Of a DNA stretch of 64,000 nucleotides, positions 42,700-50,255 are shown piece after piece; within the stretch, counting starts at the first letter, position 1, and every line of letters starts with the position of its first letter. Made by a program: the position numbers and the translations under genes. Below the pieces are notes generated by a model. The model ran no database searches and was not told where the DNA came from. It was given only the letters and a program-made list of their open reading frames with translations. Source of the DNA: Kitasatospora sp. SolWspMP-SS2h (GTDB lineage Bacteria; Actinomycetota; Actinomycetes; Streptomycetales; Streptomycetaceae). The DNA is taken from assembly GCF_003259315.1 (NCBI RefSeq), contig NZ_QLLT01000029.1, positions 1 to 64,000 on the forward strand, given 5' to 3'.

Positions 42700-43767
42700 A
42701 TGGCCGAGCCGCGGGTACTCCACGTCATCACCGACCCCAGGGCCCGCGGCGCCCAGCGCCTCGCCCGCGACCTGCACGAGGAACTGCTGCGCCGCGGCCA
42801 GCACTCCGCCCTGGTCGCCCTGCACCCGCACCCCGACGCCGCCGCCGGCGCGCCCGTCCCCGTGCTCGGCCCCTCCCGGCACCACCCCGCCACGCTGCGC
42901 GCGCTGCGCCGCGCCGCCGCCCACGCCGACGTGGTGGTCGCGCACGGCTCCTCGACCCTCCAGGCGTGCGCGCTGGGCCTGTTCGCCGCCCGCACCCCCT
43001 TCGTGTACGTCAACATCGGCGACCCCCGGCACTGGACCGCCGACCCGCTGCGCCGCCTGCGGGTCGGCGCCCTCCTGCACCGGGCCGCGGCCGTCGCCGC
43101 GATCTCCCCGCACGCCGTGGAGCTCCTGCGCACCCGCTTCCGGCTCCCCGCCCGCCGCCTGCGCGCCCTGCCCAACGCCCGCCCCGCCGACCGCTTCCCG
43201 CCCGCCGCCGACCGCACCGAACGGGCCGCCGCCCGGGCCGCCCTCGGGCTGCCCGCCGACGCCCCGCTGATCGCCTGGATCGGCGCGCTCAGCCCCGAGA
43301 AGCGCCCCGACCTGGCGCTGGCCGCGCACGCCCTGCTGCCCGGGGACGTCCACCTCGCGCTGGCCGGGGAGGGCCCGCTGCGCCCCGCCCTCGTCCCCGG
43401 CCCGCGCACCCACCTGCTCGGCCCGCTCGCCGACCCGGCCGCGCTCTACCGGGCCGCCGACCTGCTGCTGCTCACCAGCGACTCCGAGGGCGTCCCCGGC
43501 GTCCTGATCGAGGCCGCGCTGGCCGCCGTCCCCACCGTGGCCACCGACGTCGGCTGGGTCTCCGACGTGGTCCGCCCCGGCGAGACCGGCCTGCTCGCCC
43601 CGCCCGGCGACCCCGCCGCGCTCGCCGCCGCCCTGCGCACCCTGCTGGCCGCCGACCGCACCCGCTACGCCGCCGCCGCCCGCGCCCACGCCCTGGCCCA
43701 CTTCGACCTGGCCCCCGTCACCACCGCCTGGCAGCAGTTGCTGCGCGAGGTCGCCCGCCCGCGCTGA
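42700..43767 (+). CDS. GT4 glycosyltransferase
   Basis: A 355-residue GT-B enzyme with VLHVITDPRARGAQRLARDL, WIGALSPEKRPDLALAAHA and LTSDSEGVPGVLIEAALA, i.e. the EX7E nucleotide-sugar motif. The central region ALLHRAAAVAAISPHAVELL fits the acceptor-side helices of the family. It is divergent from the GT4 at 41.4-42.5 kb. Substrate unknown; membership of the surface-glycan locus is from position. Confidence 0.87.
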   Translation: MAEPRVLHVITDPRARGAQRLARDLHEELLRRGQHSALVALHPHPDAAAGAPVPVLGPSRHHPATLRALRRAAAHADVVVAHGSSTLQACALGLFAARTPFVYVNIGDPRHWTADPLRRLRVGALLHRAAAVAAISPHAVELLRTRFRLPARRLRALPNARPADRFPPAADRTERAAARAALGLPADAPLIAWIGALSPEKRPDLALAAHALLPGDVHLALAGEGPLRPALVPGPRTHLLGPLADPAALYRAADLLLLTSDSEGVPGVLIEAALAAVPTVATDVGWVSDVVRPGETGLLAPPGDPAALAAALRTLLAADRTRYAAAARAHALAHFDLAPVTTAWQQLLREVARPR

Positions 43768-43825
43768 ACCGTCCGCTCGCGGGGGGCGGCCGACGCCCGG
43801 TCCGGCGCCGCGGTGCAACGGCGCG

Positions 43826-43864
43826 TGGAGGCGTCTGTAGTGGAGGCGTCTGTAACAGCGCTGT
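43826..43864. repeat. 15-nt direct repeat followed by a 10-bp palindrome upstream of the lipoprotein gene
   Basis: TGGAGGCGTCTGTAG (43826-43840) is followed directly by TGGAGGCGTCTGTAA (43841-43855), then by the palindrome ACAGCGCTGT (43855-43864). It lies about 100 nt before the lipoprotein start and may be a regulator site. Confidence 0.5.
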
Positions 43865-43960
43865 ACCGGACGTTCCGGCCCGCAACCGTCCGACAGCCGG
43901 ACGCCGTGGTGGTGCTTGCCGCCGACCGGCGGCCACCGAGACCCACCGCAGGAGCCCGAG

Positions 43961-44686
43961 ATGAACGTCCGCAAGCCCGCCGCCCTGGCCGCCCTGGCCG
44001 CCTGTGCCGTGCTGGCCCTGACGGCCTGTGACCCGGAGGACGGCGGCACCGCCGCGCCCGTCGCGCCCGCCGCCTCCACCACCCCGAGCACCCCCGCCGC
44101 GCCGCCCGCCGCCACCCCGTCCGGCGGCACCGGCGGCTCGACCGCCACCCCCGCCGGGAAGACCGGCGCCGCCGGCGCCACGGTCGCCGCCGACGTGCCG
44201 ATCTGCGGCAACTCCGAGCAGGAGAGCGACGTCAAGGCCGAGCTGACGCTCGACAGGAGCGCCAACCCGCGGATCAACGGCGTCATCGAGCTGACCAACA
44301 CCAGCGGCCACGACTGCGTCGTCTACGGCGGCCCCGACCTGCGCACCAACCACGTCCCCGACACCTTCATGAAGCTCAGGAGCGGCGTGCTGGGCGGCGG
44401 CAGCTTCGCCACCGACCGGGCCCACGGCACCGTGCTGCACCCCGGCACGCCGGTCTACCAGGCCGTCAGCTGGCTCGCCTCGCCGCCGGTCGCCGCCAAC
44501 GCCACCTGCACCACCGGCGACGTGCTGGAGCTGGTCCGCAACGGCGAGGTGCTCGGGCTGACCATGCGGGTCGAGGACGGCCGCTACTGCCCGATCGCCG
44601 AGGACGGCTCCGACCAGATCCAGCTCGGCGTCCCGAAGGCCAGCGAGGCCGAGGCCCGTGCCCAGTGGAAGCACGACGCCAAGTAG
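43961..44686 (+). CDS. DUF4232-type lipoprotein
   Basis: A 241-residue lipoprotein. The signal peptide ends in the lipobox LTAC (Cys23), so it is anchored outside the membrane. A Thr/Ala/Pro-rich linker (about 30-70) leads to a beta-rich domain with PICGNSEQESDVKAEL and GVIELTNTSGHDCVVYGGP, the DUF4232 pattern; four Cys in the domain could pair. ATG 43961 has GGAG 7-10 nt upstream. Function unknown; many such genes are present in streptomycetes. Confidence 0.82.
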   Translation: MNVRKPAALAALAACAVLALTACDPEDGGTAAPVAPAASTTPSTPAAPPAATPSGGTGGSTATPAGKTGAAGATVAADVPICGNSEQESDVKAELTLDRSANPRINGVIELTNTSGHDCVVYGGPDLRTNHVPDTFMKLRSGVLGGGSFATDRAHGTVLHPGTPVYQAVSWLASPPVAANATCTTGDVLELVRNGEVLGLTMRVEDGRYCPIAEDGSDQIQLGVPKASEAEARAQWKHDAK

Positions 44687-44944
44687 CCCGCCGTCCCCCG
44701 ACGCAGGTGGGCGCCGGAGCGGGGGCGCGCCCGCCCACCGAGCCCGAGGGACCACAGCCGCAGCCAGAGCCACAGCCGTCACCGCACCACCGCAGCCGCT
44801 GACCGCCGTCGTGGCAGACGGGGCCCCGAACGCCCGACGAACGTTCGAACCACCGCCCCGGCGCGCTGCTCCGATCCGGCGAATTCCGCCGACCGGGGCC
44901 CGGTCACCTGGAACGCCGCACGCCCGGCCTGCCAGGCTGCCCCG

Positions 44945-45697
44945 GTGAATTCGCTGCTCAGAACCACTGTCCTGCTCGCCGTCGCCGGGGGCCTGCTGGC
45001 CGCCCCGGCCGCCGCCGGGGCCGCGTCCGCCCTCCCCGCGCTGCCGCACGGCCGGCAGCTGCCGACCCTCGGCCACCAGTTCCCCGCCGTCCAGCCGTCC
45101 GGGCCCACCCAGCAGCACGTGCCGGTGCCGGTGACCCGCCCGCTGGACCCGGCGGCCCCGCTGCCGGCCGCGCCGAAGGCCCAACGCGCCCACGAGGTGG
45201 TCGAGTTCTTCTGGTACGACTGCTCGCACTCCGCCCTGCTGGAGCAGCCGCTGACCCGCTGGGCCGCCGAGCACCGGGCGGACGTCACGCTGCGCCGGGT
45301 GCCCGCGGTCTGGACCGGCAGCCCCGACGAGGCCGAACAGCGGTCCCACGCACGGCTGTTCTACGCGCTGGACCGGCTCGGCGAGGTCGACCGGCTGCAG
45401 GCCGCGGTGTTCCGCGCGGTCCGCGAGCAGGGGGCCGGCCTGACCACCGAGCAGTCCGCCGCCGACTGGGTCGCCACCCAGGGCGTCGACGCGGCGAAGT
45501 TCCGGGCCGCGTACCGCTCCGCCGAGGTCGACCGGGCCGTCGAGGACGCCCCGGAGCTGTTCGCCCGCAACCGGATCGCCGAACTGCCCACCGTGGTCGT
45601 CGACGGCACCGGCCGGACCTCGCCCACCGAGGCCGGGGGCGTCGAGGGGATGCCCTCCGCGCTCGACCGGCTGGTCGCCGACCGACCCGCCGACTGA
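44945..45697 (+). CDS. DsbA-like thioredoxin-fold secreted protein with a single active-site Cys
   Basis: A 250-residue exported protein: signal peptide to about residue 27, a Pro-rich linker, then a DsbA fold. The active-site region reads VVEFFWYDCSHS (Cys93); the normal CPHC becomes CSHS, with Ser for the resolving Cys. The inserted helical domain and the cis-Pro loop ELPTVVVDG (about 212) are kept. A monothiol could act in isomerase or glutaredoxin-like exchange, or be inactive. GTG 44945 is the start. A perfect 24-bp tandem duplication covers the stop codon. Position is between a lipoprotein and the ABC exporter. Confidence 0.8.
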   Translation: MNSLLRTTVLLAVAGGLLAAPAAAGAASALPALPHGRQLPTLGHQFPAVQPSGPTQQHVPVPVTRPLDPAAPLPAAPKAQRAHEVVEFFWYDCSHSALLEQPLTRWAAEHRADVTLRRVPAVWTGSPDEAEQRSHARLFYALDRLGEVDRLQAAVFRAVREQGAGLTTEQSAADWVATQGVDAAKFRAAYRSAEVDRAVEDAPELFARNRIAELPTVVVDGTGRTSPTEAGGVEGMPSALDRLVADRPAD

Positions 45698-45724
45698 TCC
45701 GCCGACCGACCCGCCGACTGATCC
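45677..45724. repeat. Perfect 24-bp tandem duplication across a stop codon
   Basis: 45677-45700 and 45701-45724 are identical 24-mers (unit begins GCCGACCGACCC). The first copy contains the last codons and TGA (45695-45697) of the DsbA-like gene; the second is 3' untranslated and carries the same TGA. Confidence 0.9.
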
Positions 45725-46053
45725 CCGGCCGGCCGCCGTCCGACCGCCGCCGTTCTTGAACCGCCCCCCGACCGCCCGCCCGAACTCCCCGGCCGGAAAG
45801 GGCGGTTCGGTCCGGAACCGTCCCGTACCGGCCTGAGCTGCCGCAATCTTCACCGAACCCGCCCCCGCCCCGCACACTCTGTGTCATTGTGGTCCGCGGG
45901 TCGGCCCGACCGGGGGGAGCGGCCGGACCCGAGCCGCGCGGAGCACCGCGCGACCGGCGGGGCCGGGCGGACGCCGGGCACCTGCCCGGCAGACGGCAGT
46001 CAGACGGCACAGGCACCGGGGGAGGGCACCGCCCCCGGGGAGGGCGGGAGTCC
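45725..46053 (+). other. 329-nt upstream region of the ABC exporter operon
   Basis: It holds a mildly AT-rich segment at 45843-45895 (ACACTCTGTGTCATTGTGG) as the probable promoter zone, then a purine-rich leader ending in GGGAGGGCGGGAG before GTG 46054. The frame is open through it from 45889, but that part has no conserved features. Confidence 0.5.
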
Positions 46054-46953
46054 GTGGGGGGACAGCGCGCACAGCTCATCGACGAGCGTGGGAGCCGGGT
46101 GGCCCCACCGGGCGCCGCGGCCCCGGTCGGGCCACCGCCCGAACTGGTCTTCAAACGCCGGCTGCGCCCCCTTCGGGTCGCCCACGAGCTGTGGGCCGCA
46201 CGGGAGTTGGTGCGGGCGCTGGCCGAGCGCGACCTGCGCGCCCGGTACAAGCAGGCGGTGCTCGGCTTCGCCTGGGCGGTGCTCACCCCGCTCGCGCTGT
46301 GCGCGATCTTCACGCTGGTGTTCCACCGCGCGGTCAAGATCGAGACCGGCGACGTCCCGTACACGCTGTTCGCGTACCTCGGCCTGATCGTCTGGCAGTT
46401 CTTCTCCAACACGATGAACCAGGGCGCGCTCAGCCTGGCCAACAACCTGAGCCTGCTGAACAAGGTCTACTGCCCGCGCGAGGTCTTCCCGCTCGCCACC
46501 ATGCTGGTCGCCACCGTCGACATGGTGATCGGCGTCGGCGTGCTGGGCCTGATGTTCCTGGTGTTCTGGACGGCCCCCGCCGCGACCTTCCTCTGGGTGG
46601 TGCCGCTGCTGCTGATCCAGTTCGCCTTCACCTACGGGATCGCGCTGGTCCTCTCGGTCGCCGTGGTCTACCTGCGCGACGTCCGGCACCTGCTGCCGAT
46701 CATCACCCAGATGGGCGTCTTCGCCACTCCCGTCGCGTACCCGCTGGCCAAGATCCCGCAGCGCCTCCAGGAGGTCTACGTCGGCGTCAACCCGCTCGGC
46801 GCGGTCATCGAGGGCTACCGCAGGGCGCTGCTGTACGGCCAGGCGCCCGATGTCCGGCTGACCCTGATCGCGGCGGTCAGCTCGCTGGTCTTCCTGGTCG
46901 GCGGCTACCTGCTCTTCAAGAAGCTGGAAACGGGGATCGCCGATGTCGCGTGA
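46054..46953 (+). CDS. ABC-2 type polysaccharide exporter, permease (TagG/Wzm type)
   Basis: A 299-residue membrane protein with six hydrophobic segments. After a 45-residue cytoplasmic tail comes the family signature RDLRARYKQAVLGFAWAVL before segment 1, then LGLIVWQFFSNTMNQG and, in the second half, VYLRDVRHLLPIITQMG and NPLGAVIEGYRRALL. It forms the channel that moves a lipid-linked glycan across the membrane with its ATPase partner. GTG 46054 fits the strong GGGAG site. Its end overlaps the ATPase gene by 11 nt. Confidence 0.9.
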   Translation: MGGQRAQLIDERGSRVAPPGAAAPVGPPPELVFKRRLRPLRVAHELWAARELVRALAERDLRARYKQAVLGFAWAVLTPLALCAIFTLVFHRAVKIETGDVPYTLFAYLGLIVWQFFSNTMNQGALSLANNLSLLNKVYCPREVFPLATMLVATVDMVIGVGVLGLMFLVFWTAPAATFLWVVPLLLIQFAFTYGIALVLSVAVVYLRDVRHLLPIITQMGVFATPVAYPLAKIPQRLQEVYVGVNPLGAVIEGYRRALLYGQAPDVRLTLIAAVSSLVFLVGGYLLFKKLETGIADVA

Positions 46954-48142
46954 CTACCCTGCGGGCACCATCCGCACCGAGCAGGTCTGGAAGCGGTTCC
47001 GCGCCGACCAGCAGCGGATGCTGCTGCGCGACCGGGTCGACCAGGCCGTCCGCCGCCTGCGCGGCGACCGCGGCGAGGACTGGCGCTGGGCGCTGCGCGA
47101 CATCAACCTCCACATCGAGCCCGGCGAGTCGGTCGGCCTGATCGGCTCCAACGGCTCCGGCAAGTCGACGCTGCTGAAGATGCTCACCCGGGTGATGTAC
47201 CCGTACGCGGGCGTGATCGACGTGCGCGGCCGGATCGGCGCCCTGATCGAGATCCGGGCCGGCATCCACCCCGACCTGACCGGCCGGGAGAACATCTACC
47301 TGTTCGGCGCGCTGCTCGGCCTCAAGCGCCGCGAGGTCGCCGGGCGCTTCGACGACATCGTCGAGTTCGCCCGGCTCGGCGGCGCGATCGACCGGCAGGT
47401 CAAGTTCTACTCCTCCGGCATGCAGATGCGCCTGGGCTTCGCGGTCGCCGCCTACCTGGAGCCGCACGTCCTGCTGGTCGACGAGGTGCTGGCGGTCGGC
47501 GACGCGGTCTTCCAGCAGCGCTGCCTGGACCGGATGCGCGAGGTCGCCGAACAGGGCACCACCATCGTCTTCGTCTCGCACGACCTGCCCGCCGTGCAGT
47601 CCATCTGCCGCCGCGGCGTCTGGTTGGAGCAGGGCACCGTCCGGGTCGACGCGGGCATCAAGGACGCGCTGGCCGGCTACCGCGACTCCATCGAGGCGCA
47701 GTCCGAGGCGGGCGCCCTGGTCGGCGAGCCGCTGCAACTGCTCAAGTACGAGGTGCGCGGCGAGGACGGCGACGCCGCCACCCTGCACACCGACGAGCCG
47801 GTCACCGTCGAACTCACCCTCGGCGGCGACTACCGCGGCGACGCCACCCTGCACCTGGGCGTCAGCGAGGGCACCTCCAGCCCGATCTTCCAGATCAGCC
47901 ACGAGATCCGGCTGACCGGCGGCGACCACCGGGTCGCCTGCGTCATCCCCCGGCTGCCGCTGCCGCGCGGCCGCTACACCCTGTGGACCGGCGTCTACTC
48001 GATCGGCAAGACCGACGGCGGCACCCTGATGAGCTGGCACTCGGCCGGCCAGTTCGACGTGTTCGGCCCGGTGCTCGACACCCCGCCGCGCGCCGTCGTG
48101 ATGGCCGCGCCGGTCTTCGTGCCGCACCAGTGGGAGGACTGA
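46943..48142 (+). CDS. ABC-2 type polysaccharide exporter, ATPase (TagH/Wzt type) with C-terminal carbohydrate-binding-like domain
   Basis: A 399-residue ATPase. Walker A is GSNGSGKST (about 68-76), the signature YSSGMQMRLGFAVA (about 154-167), and Walker B HVLLVDEVLAVGD. The 160 residues after the ATPase domain (about 245-399) form a beta-rich Wzt-C-like domain that in Wzt binds the modified end of the polymer before export. Its presence suggests the polymer is capped at its terminus. The gene overlaps the permease by 11 nt and lies 2 nt before the next glycosyltransferase: one operon. Confidence 0.9.
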   Translation: MSRDYPAGTIRTEQVWKRFRADQQRMLLRDRVDQAVRRLRGDRGEDWRWALRDINLHIEPGESVGLIGSNGSGKSTLLKMLTRVMYPYAGVIDVRGRIGALIEIRAGIHPDLTGRENIYLFGALLGLKRREVAGRFDDIVEFARLGGAIDRQVKFYSSGMQMRLGFAVAAYLEPHVLLVDEVLAVGDAVFQQRCLDRMREVAEQGTTIVFVSHDLPAVQSICRRGVWLEQGTVRVDAGIKDALAGYRDSIEAQSEAGALVGEPLQLLKYEVRGEDGDAATLHTDEPVTVELTLGGDYRGDATLHLGVSEGTSSPIFQISHEIRLTGGDHRVACVIPRLPLPRGRYTLWTGVYSIGKTDGGTLMSWHSAGQFDVFGPVLDTPPRAVVMAAPVFVPHQWED

Positions 48143-48144
48143 GC

Positions 48145-49344
48145 ATGCGGTCCGTCCGGGTGCTGGTCCACCTCAACAACCTCGCCCTCGGCGGCGCCCA
48201 GCTCAACGCCGTCGACATCGCCCGCACCCTGCGCGACCGCGGCCACCAGCCGGTGCTCTTCGCCCAGGGCGTCGACGGCCCCGCCCCGCTGGCCGACCTC
48301 GCCGCCGAACACGGCCTCGACCTGGTGGTGGCCGGGGAGCCGGGCACCCCGCACGCCGTCATCCGGGCCCGCCTCACCCGGCTCGCCGACGAGCACGGCT
48401 CCCACCTCGTCCACGCCTGGGAGGTCCGGGCCGCCCGGAACGCCTACTTCGGCCCCGGCCGTCAGGGCCGCCTCCCGGTCGTCACCACCTTCTACGGCAT
48501 CCGGATGCTCCGCGGCATGCCCCGCCACCAGCCCCTGGTGCTCGGCCTGGGCGCCCTGCTGCCCGACGGCCGCGCCTTCGGCCACCGCGACCTGCGGCTG
48601 ATCGAACCCCCCGTCGACACCGACTCCGACGCGCCCGGCGCCGTCTCCGGCGCCGAGTTCCGGGCGGAGGTCCGCGCCTCGGACGACCAGCTACTCCTCT
48701 GCATCGTCACCCGCCTGGTCTCCGGCCTGGAGAAGGACGCCGGGGTCTCCCGCACCATCGCCGCCCTCCGCCTCCTCGACGACCCGTCCCTCGTCCTCGC
48801 CGTCGTCGGCGGCGGCCCCAGCGAGGCGCACCTGCGCGCCGAGGCCGCCCGCGCCAACGAGGAACTCGGCCGCGAGGCGGTCGTCCTCACCGGCCAGCGC
48901 GCCGACCCCCGCCCCGCCTACCAGGCCGCCGACCTCGTCCTCGGCATGGGCGGCTCGGCCCTGCGCGGCCTCGCCTTCGCCAAACCCGTCATCGTGCACG
49001 GCGCGGGCGGCTACACCGCCGTCCACGAACCCGGCCCGCTGGTCGAACCGCACGCCTCCCGCTGCATGTACGGCCACGGCGACCACCCCGCCGACGCCAA
49101 GGCGCTCGCCGCCCAGATCCGCACCCTCGCCGACAGCCCCACCCGCCGGGCCGAGCTGGGCAGTTGGGGTCGCGACTGGGTCGTGGGCCGGTTCTCCCTC
49201 GGCCACGTCTCCACCGCCTTCGAGGAGATCTACCGCGAACTCCTCCACCGGCCCCCCGGCCGCACCGCCTGGCTCCGCGACCTCGAACAGATGTCCCGCT
49301 ACGAGTTCGTCAAGCCGACCGCCCGCCGCCTGCTCGGCCGCTGA
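48145..49344 (+). CDS. GT4 glycosyltransferase of the exporter operon
   Basis: A 399-residue GT-B enzyme with VLVHLNNLALGGAQLNAVDI at the N-terminus and a GT4-like second half (IVTRLVSGLEKDAGVSRTI, AVVGGGPSEAHLRAEA). The usual EX7E site is weak: the aligned region reads GMGGSALRGLAFAKPVIVHG and lacks the first Glu, so the donor site is atypical. It starts 2 nt after the exporter ATPase stop. The end is 6 nt from the stop of a convergent methyltransferase, and a 12-bp palindrome (49347-49358) covers the junction. Confidence 0.8.
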   Translation: MRSVRVLVHLNNLALGGAQLNAVDIARTLRDRGHQPVLFAQGVDGPAPLADLAAEHGLDLVVAGEPGTPHAVIRARLTRLADEHGSHLVHAWEVRAARNAYFGPGRQGRLPVVTTFYGIRMLRGMPRHQPLVLGLGALLPDGRAFGHRDLRLIEPPVDTDSDAPGAVSGAEFRAEVRASDDQLLLCIVTRLVSGLEKDAGVSRTIAALRLLDDPSLVLAVVGGGPSEAHLRAEAARANEELGREAVVLTGQRADPRPAYQAADLVLGMGGSALRGLAFAKPVIVHGAGGYTAVHEPGPLVEPHASRCMYGHGDHPADAKALAAQIRTLADSPTRRAELGSWGRDWVVGRFSLGHVSTAFEEIYRELLHRPPGRTAWLRDLEQMSRYEFVKPTARRLLGR

Positions 49345-49350
49345 GACCGC

Positions 49351-50226
49351 CTAGGCGGAGTTCCGCCGCAGCACCAGCGCGACGAAGCCGAAGCCGTCGC
49401 GGTGGCCGGTCAGCCACTGCTCGCGGTGGGCGTCCGCCGCGCGCAGGGCGGCCTCGCGGTCGGGGCCCGGCGGCTGGTCGAGGGCCCAGTCGGCGAGGGA
49501 GCCGGTCCGGGCCCAGGCGTAGGCGTCGAGTTCGGCGCGGGTGGAGGTGTGGGCGGCGACCGGCAGCCAGCCGGCGGCCCGGACCGCGGCGACCGTGCCG
49601 GCCAGGTCGGCCAGGTCGGTGAGATCGGCCAGGTCGGTGGGATCGGCCAGGTCGGTGGGATCGGCGAGGTCGGTGGGATCGGCCAGGTCGGTGGGATCGG
49701 CTAGGTCGGTGGGATCGGCCGGGTCGGTGGGCTCCGCCCCGAACGACCCCCCTGCCCGCTGCGGGGGTTCACCGGTCCGGTAGGGGGCGCCGAGCAGCAC
49801 CGCGCCGCCCGGGGCGAGCAGCGGGCCGATCGCGGCGAGGGCCGGGCCGGGGCCGCCGAGGGCCCGGGTCGCGCCCGTGCACAGGACGGCGTCGAAGGGC
49901 TCGGCGGCGAAGGGCTCGGCGGCGGTGAACTCCCGGGCGTCGCGGTGGTGCAGGCCGATCCGCCGGGCCACGCCGAGGCGCTGCGCGGTGTGCAGCGCGC
50001 TGCGCAGGGCGGCCGGGTCCGGGTCCACGCCGACCGCCCGCAGGGCGGGGTACGCGGTCAACGCCCGCAGCAGCCAAGGCGCTTCGCCGCAGCCGAGGTC
50101 GAGCAGCCGCCCGTCCGACCGGCCGCGCAGCAGCCGCTCCAGCAGGTCCCGCACCGCCTCGTCGGACAGCGGGGCGGCGATCGGGTGGTCGCGGTGCGCG
50201 ATCCGGGAGATGTCCTGACGCTCCAT
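49351..50226 (-). CDS. SAM-dependent methyltransferase with an in-frame hexapeptide repeat
   Basis: A 291-residue class I methyltransferase. Motif I is LLDLGCGEAPWLL (about 41-53), followed by VGVDPDP and DAVLCTGATRALGG. Between the catalytic core and the C-terminal part, residues about 166-208 are a repeat of the hexapeptide PTDLAD, encoded by seven 18-nt units. The repeat replaces a surface loop, so the enzyme can still fold. The C-terminal AHREQWLTGHRDGFGFVAL is conserved in related proteins. Substrate unknown. ATG 50226 is the start; it is downstream of the HpnB-like gene by 29 nt on the same strand. Confidence 0.82.
   Translation of the reverse strand: MERQDISRIAHRDHPIAAPLSDEAVRDLLERLLRGRSDGRLLDLGCGEAPWLLRALTAYPALRAVGVDPDPAALRSALHTAQRLGVARRIGLHHRDAREFTAAEPFAAEPFDAVLCTGATRALGGPGPALAAIGPLLAPGGAVLLGAPYRTGEPPQRAGGSFGAEPTDPADPTDLADPTDLADPTDLADPTDLADPTDLADLTDLADLAGTVAAVRAAGWLPVAAHTSTRAELDAYAWARTGSLADWALDQPPGPDREAALRAADAHREQWLTGHRDGFGFVALVLRRNSA
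49609..49734. repeat. Seven 18-nt tandem repeats inside the methyltransferase gene
   Basis: Consensus GGCCAGGTCGGTGGGATC. Units start at 49609, 49627, 49645, 49663, 49681, 49699 and 49717. Units 2, 3 and 5 are identical; the others differ at one to three positions; a half unit precedes at 49600. Each codes for six residues (PTDLAD), so copy-number change keeps the frame. Confidence 0.95.
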
Positions 50227-50255
50227 CGACTGATCCTGCCCGCCGGGCCGCCCGG

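Noticed and set aside
49600..49734. CRISPR array
   Set aside because: The repeats are contiguous 18-mers without spacers, lie inside a coding frame and have no cas genes nearby.
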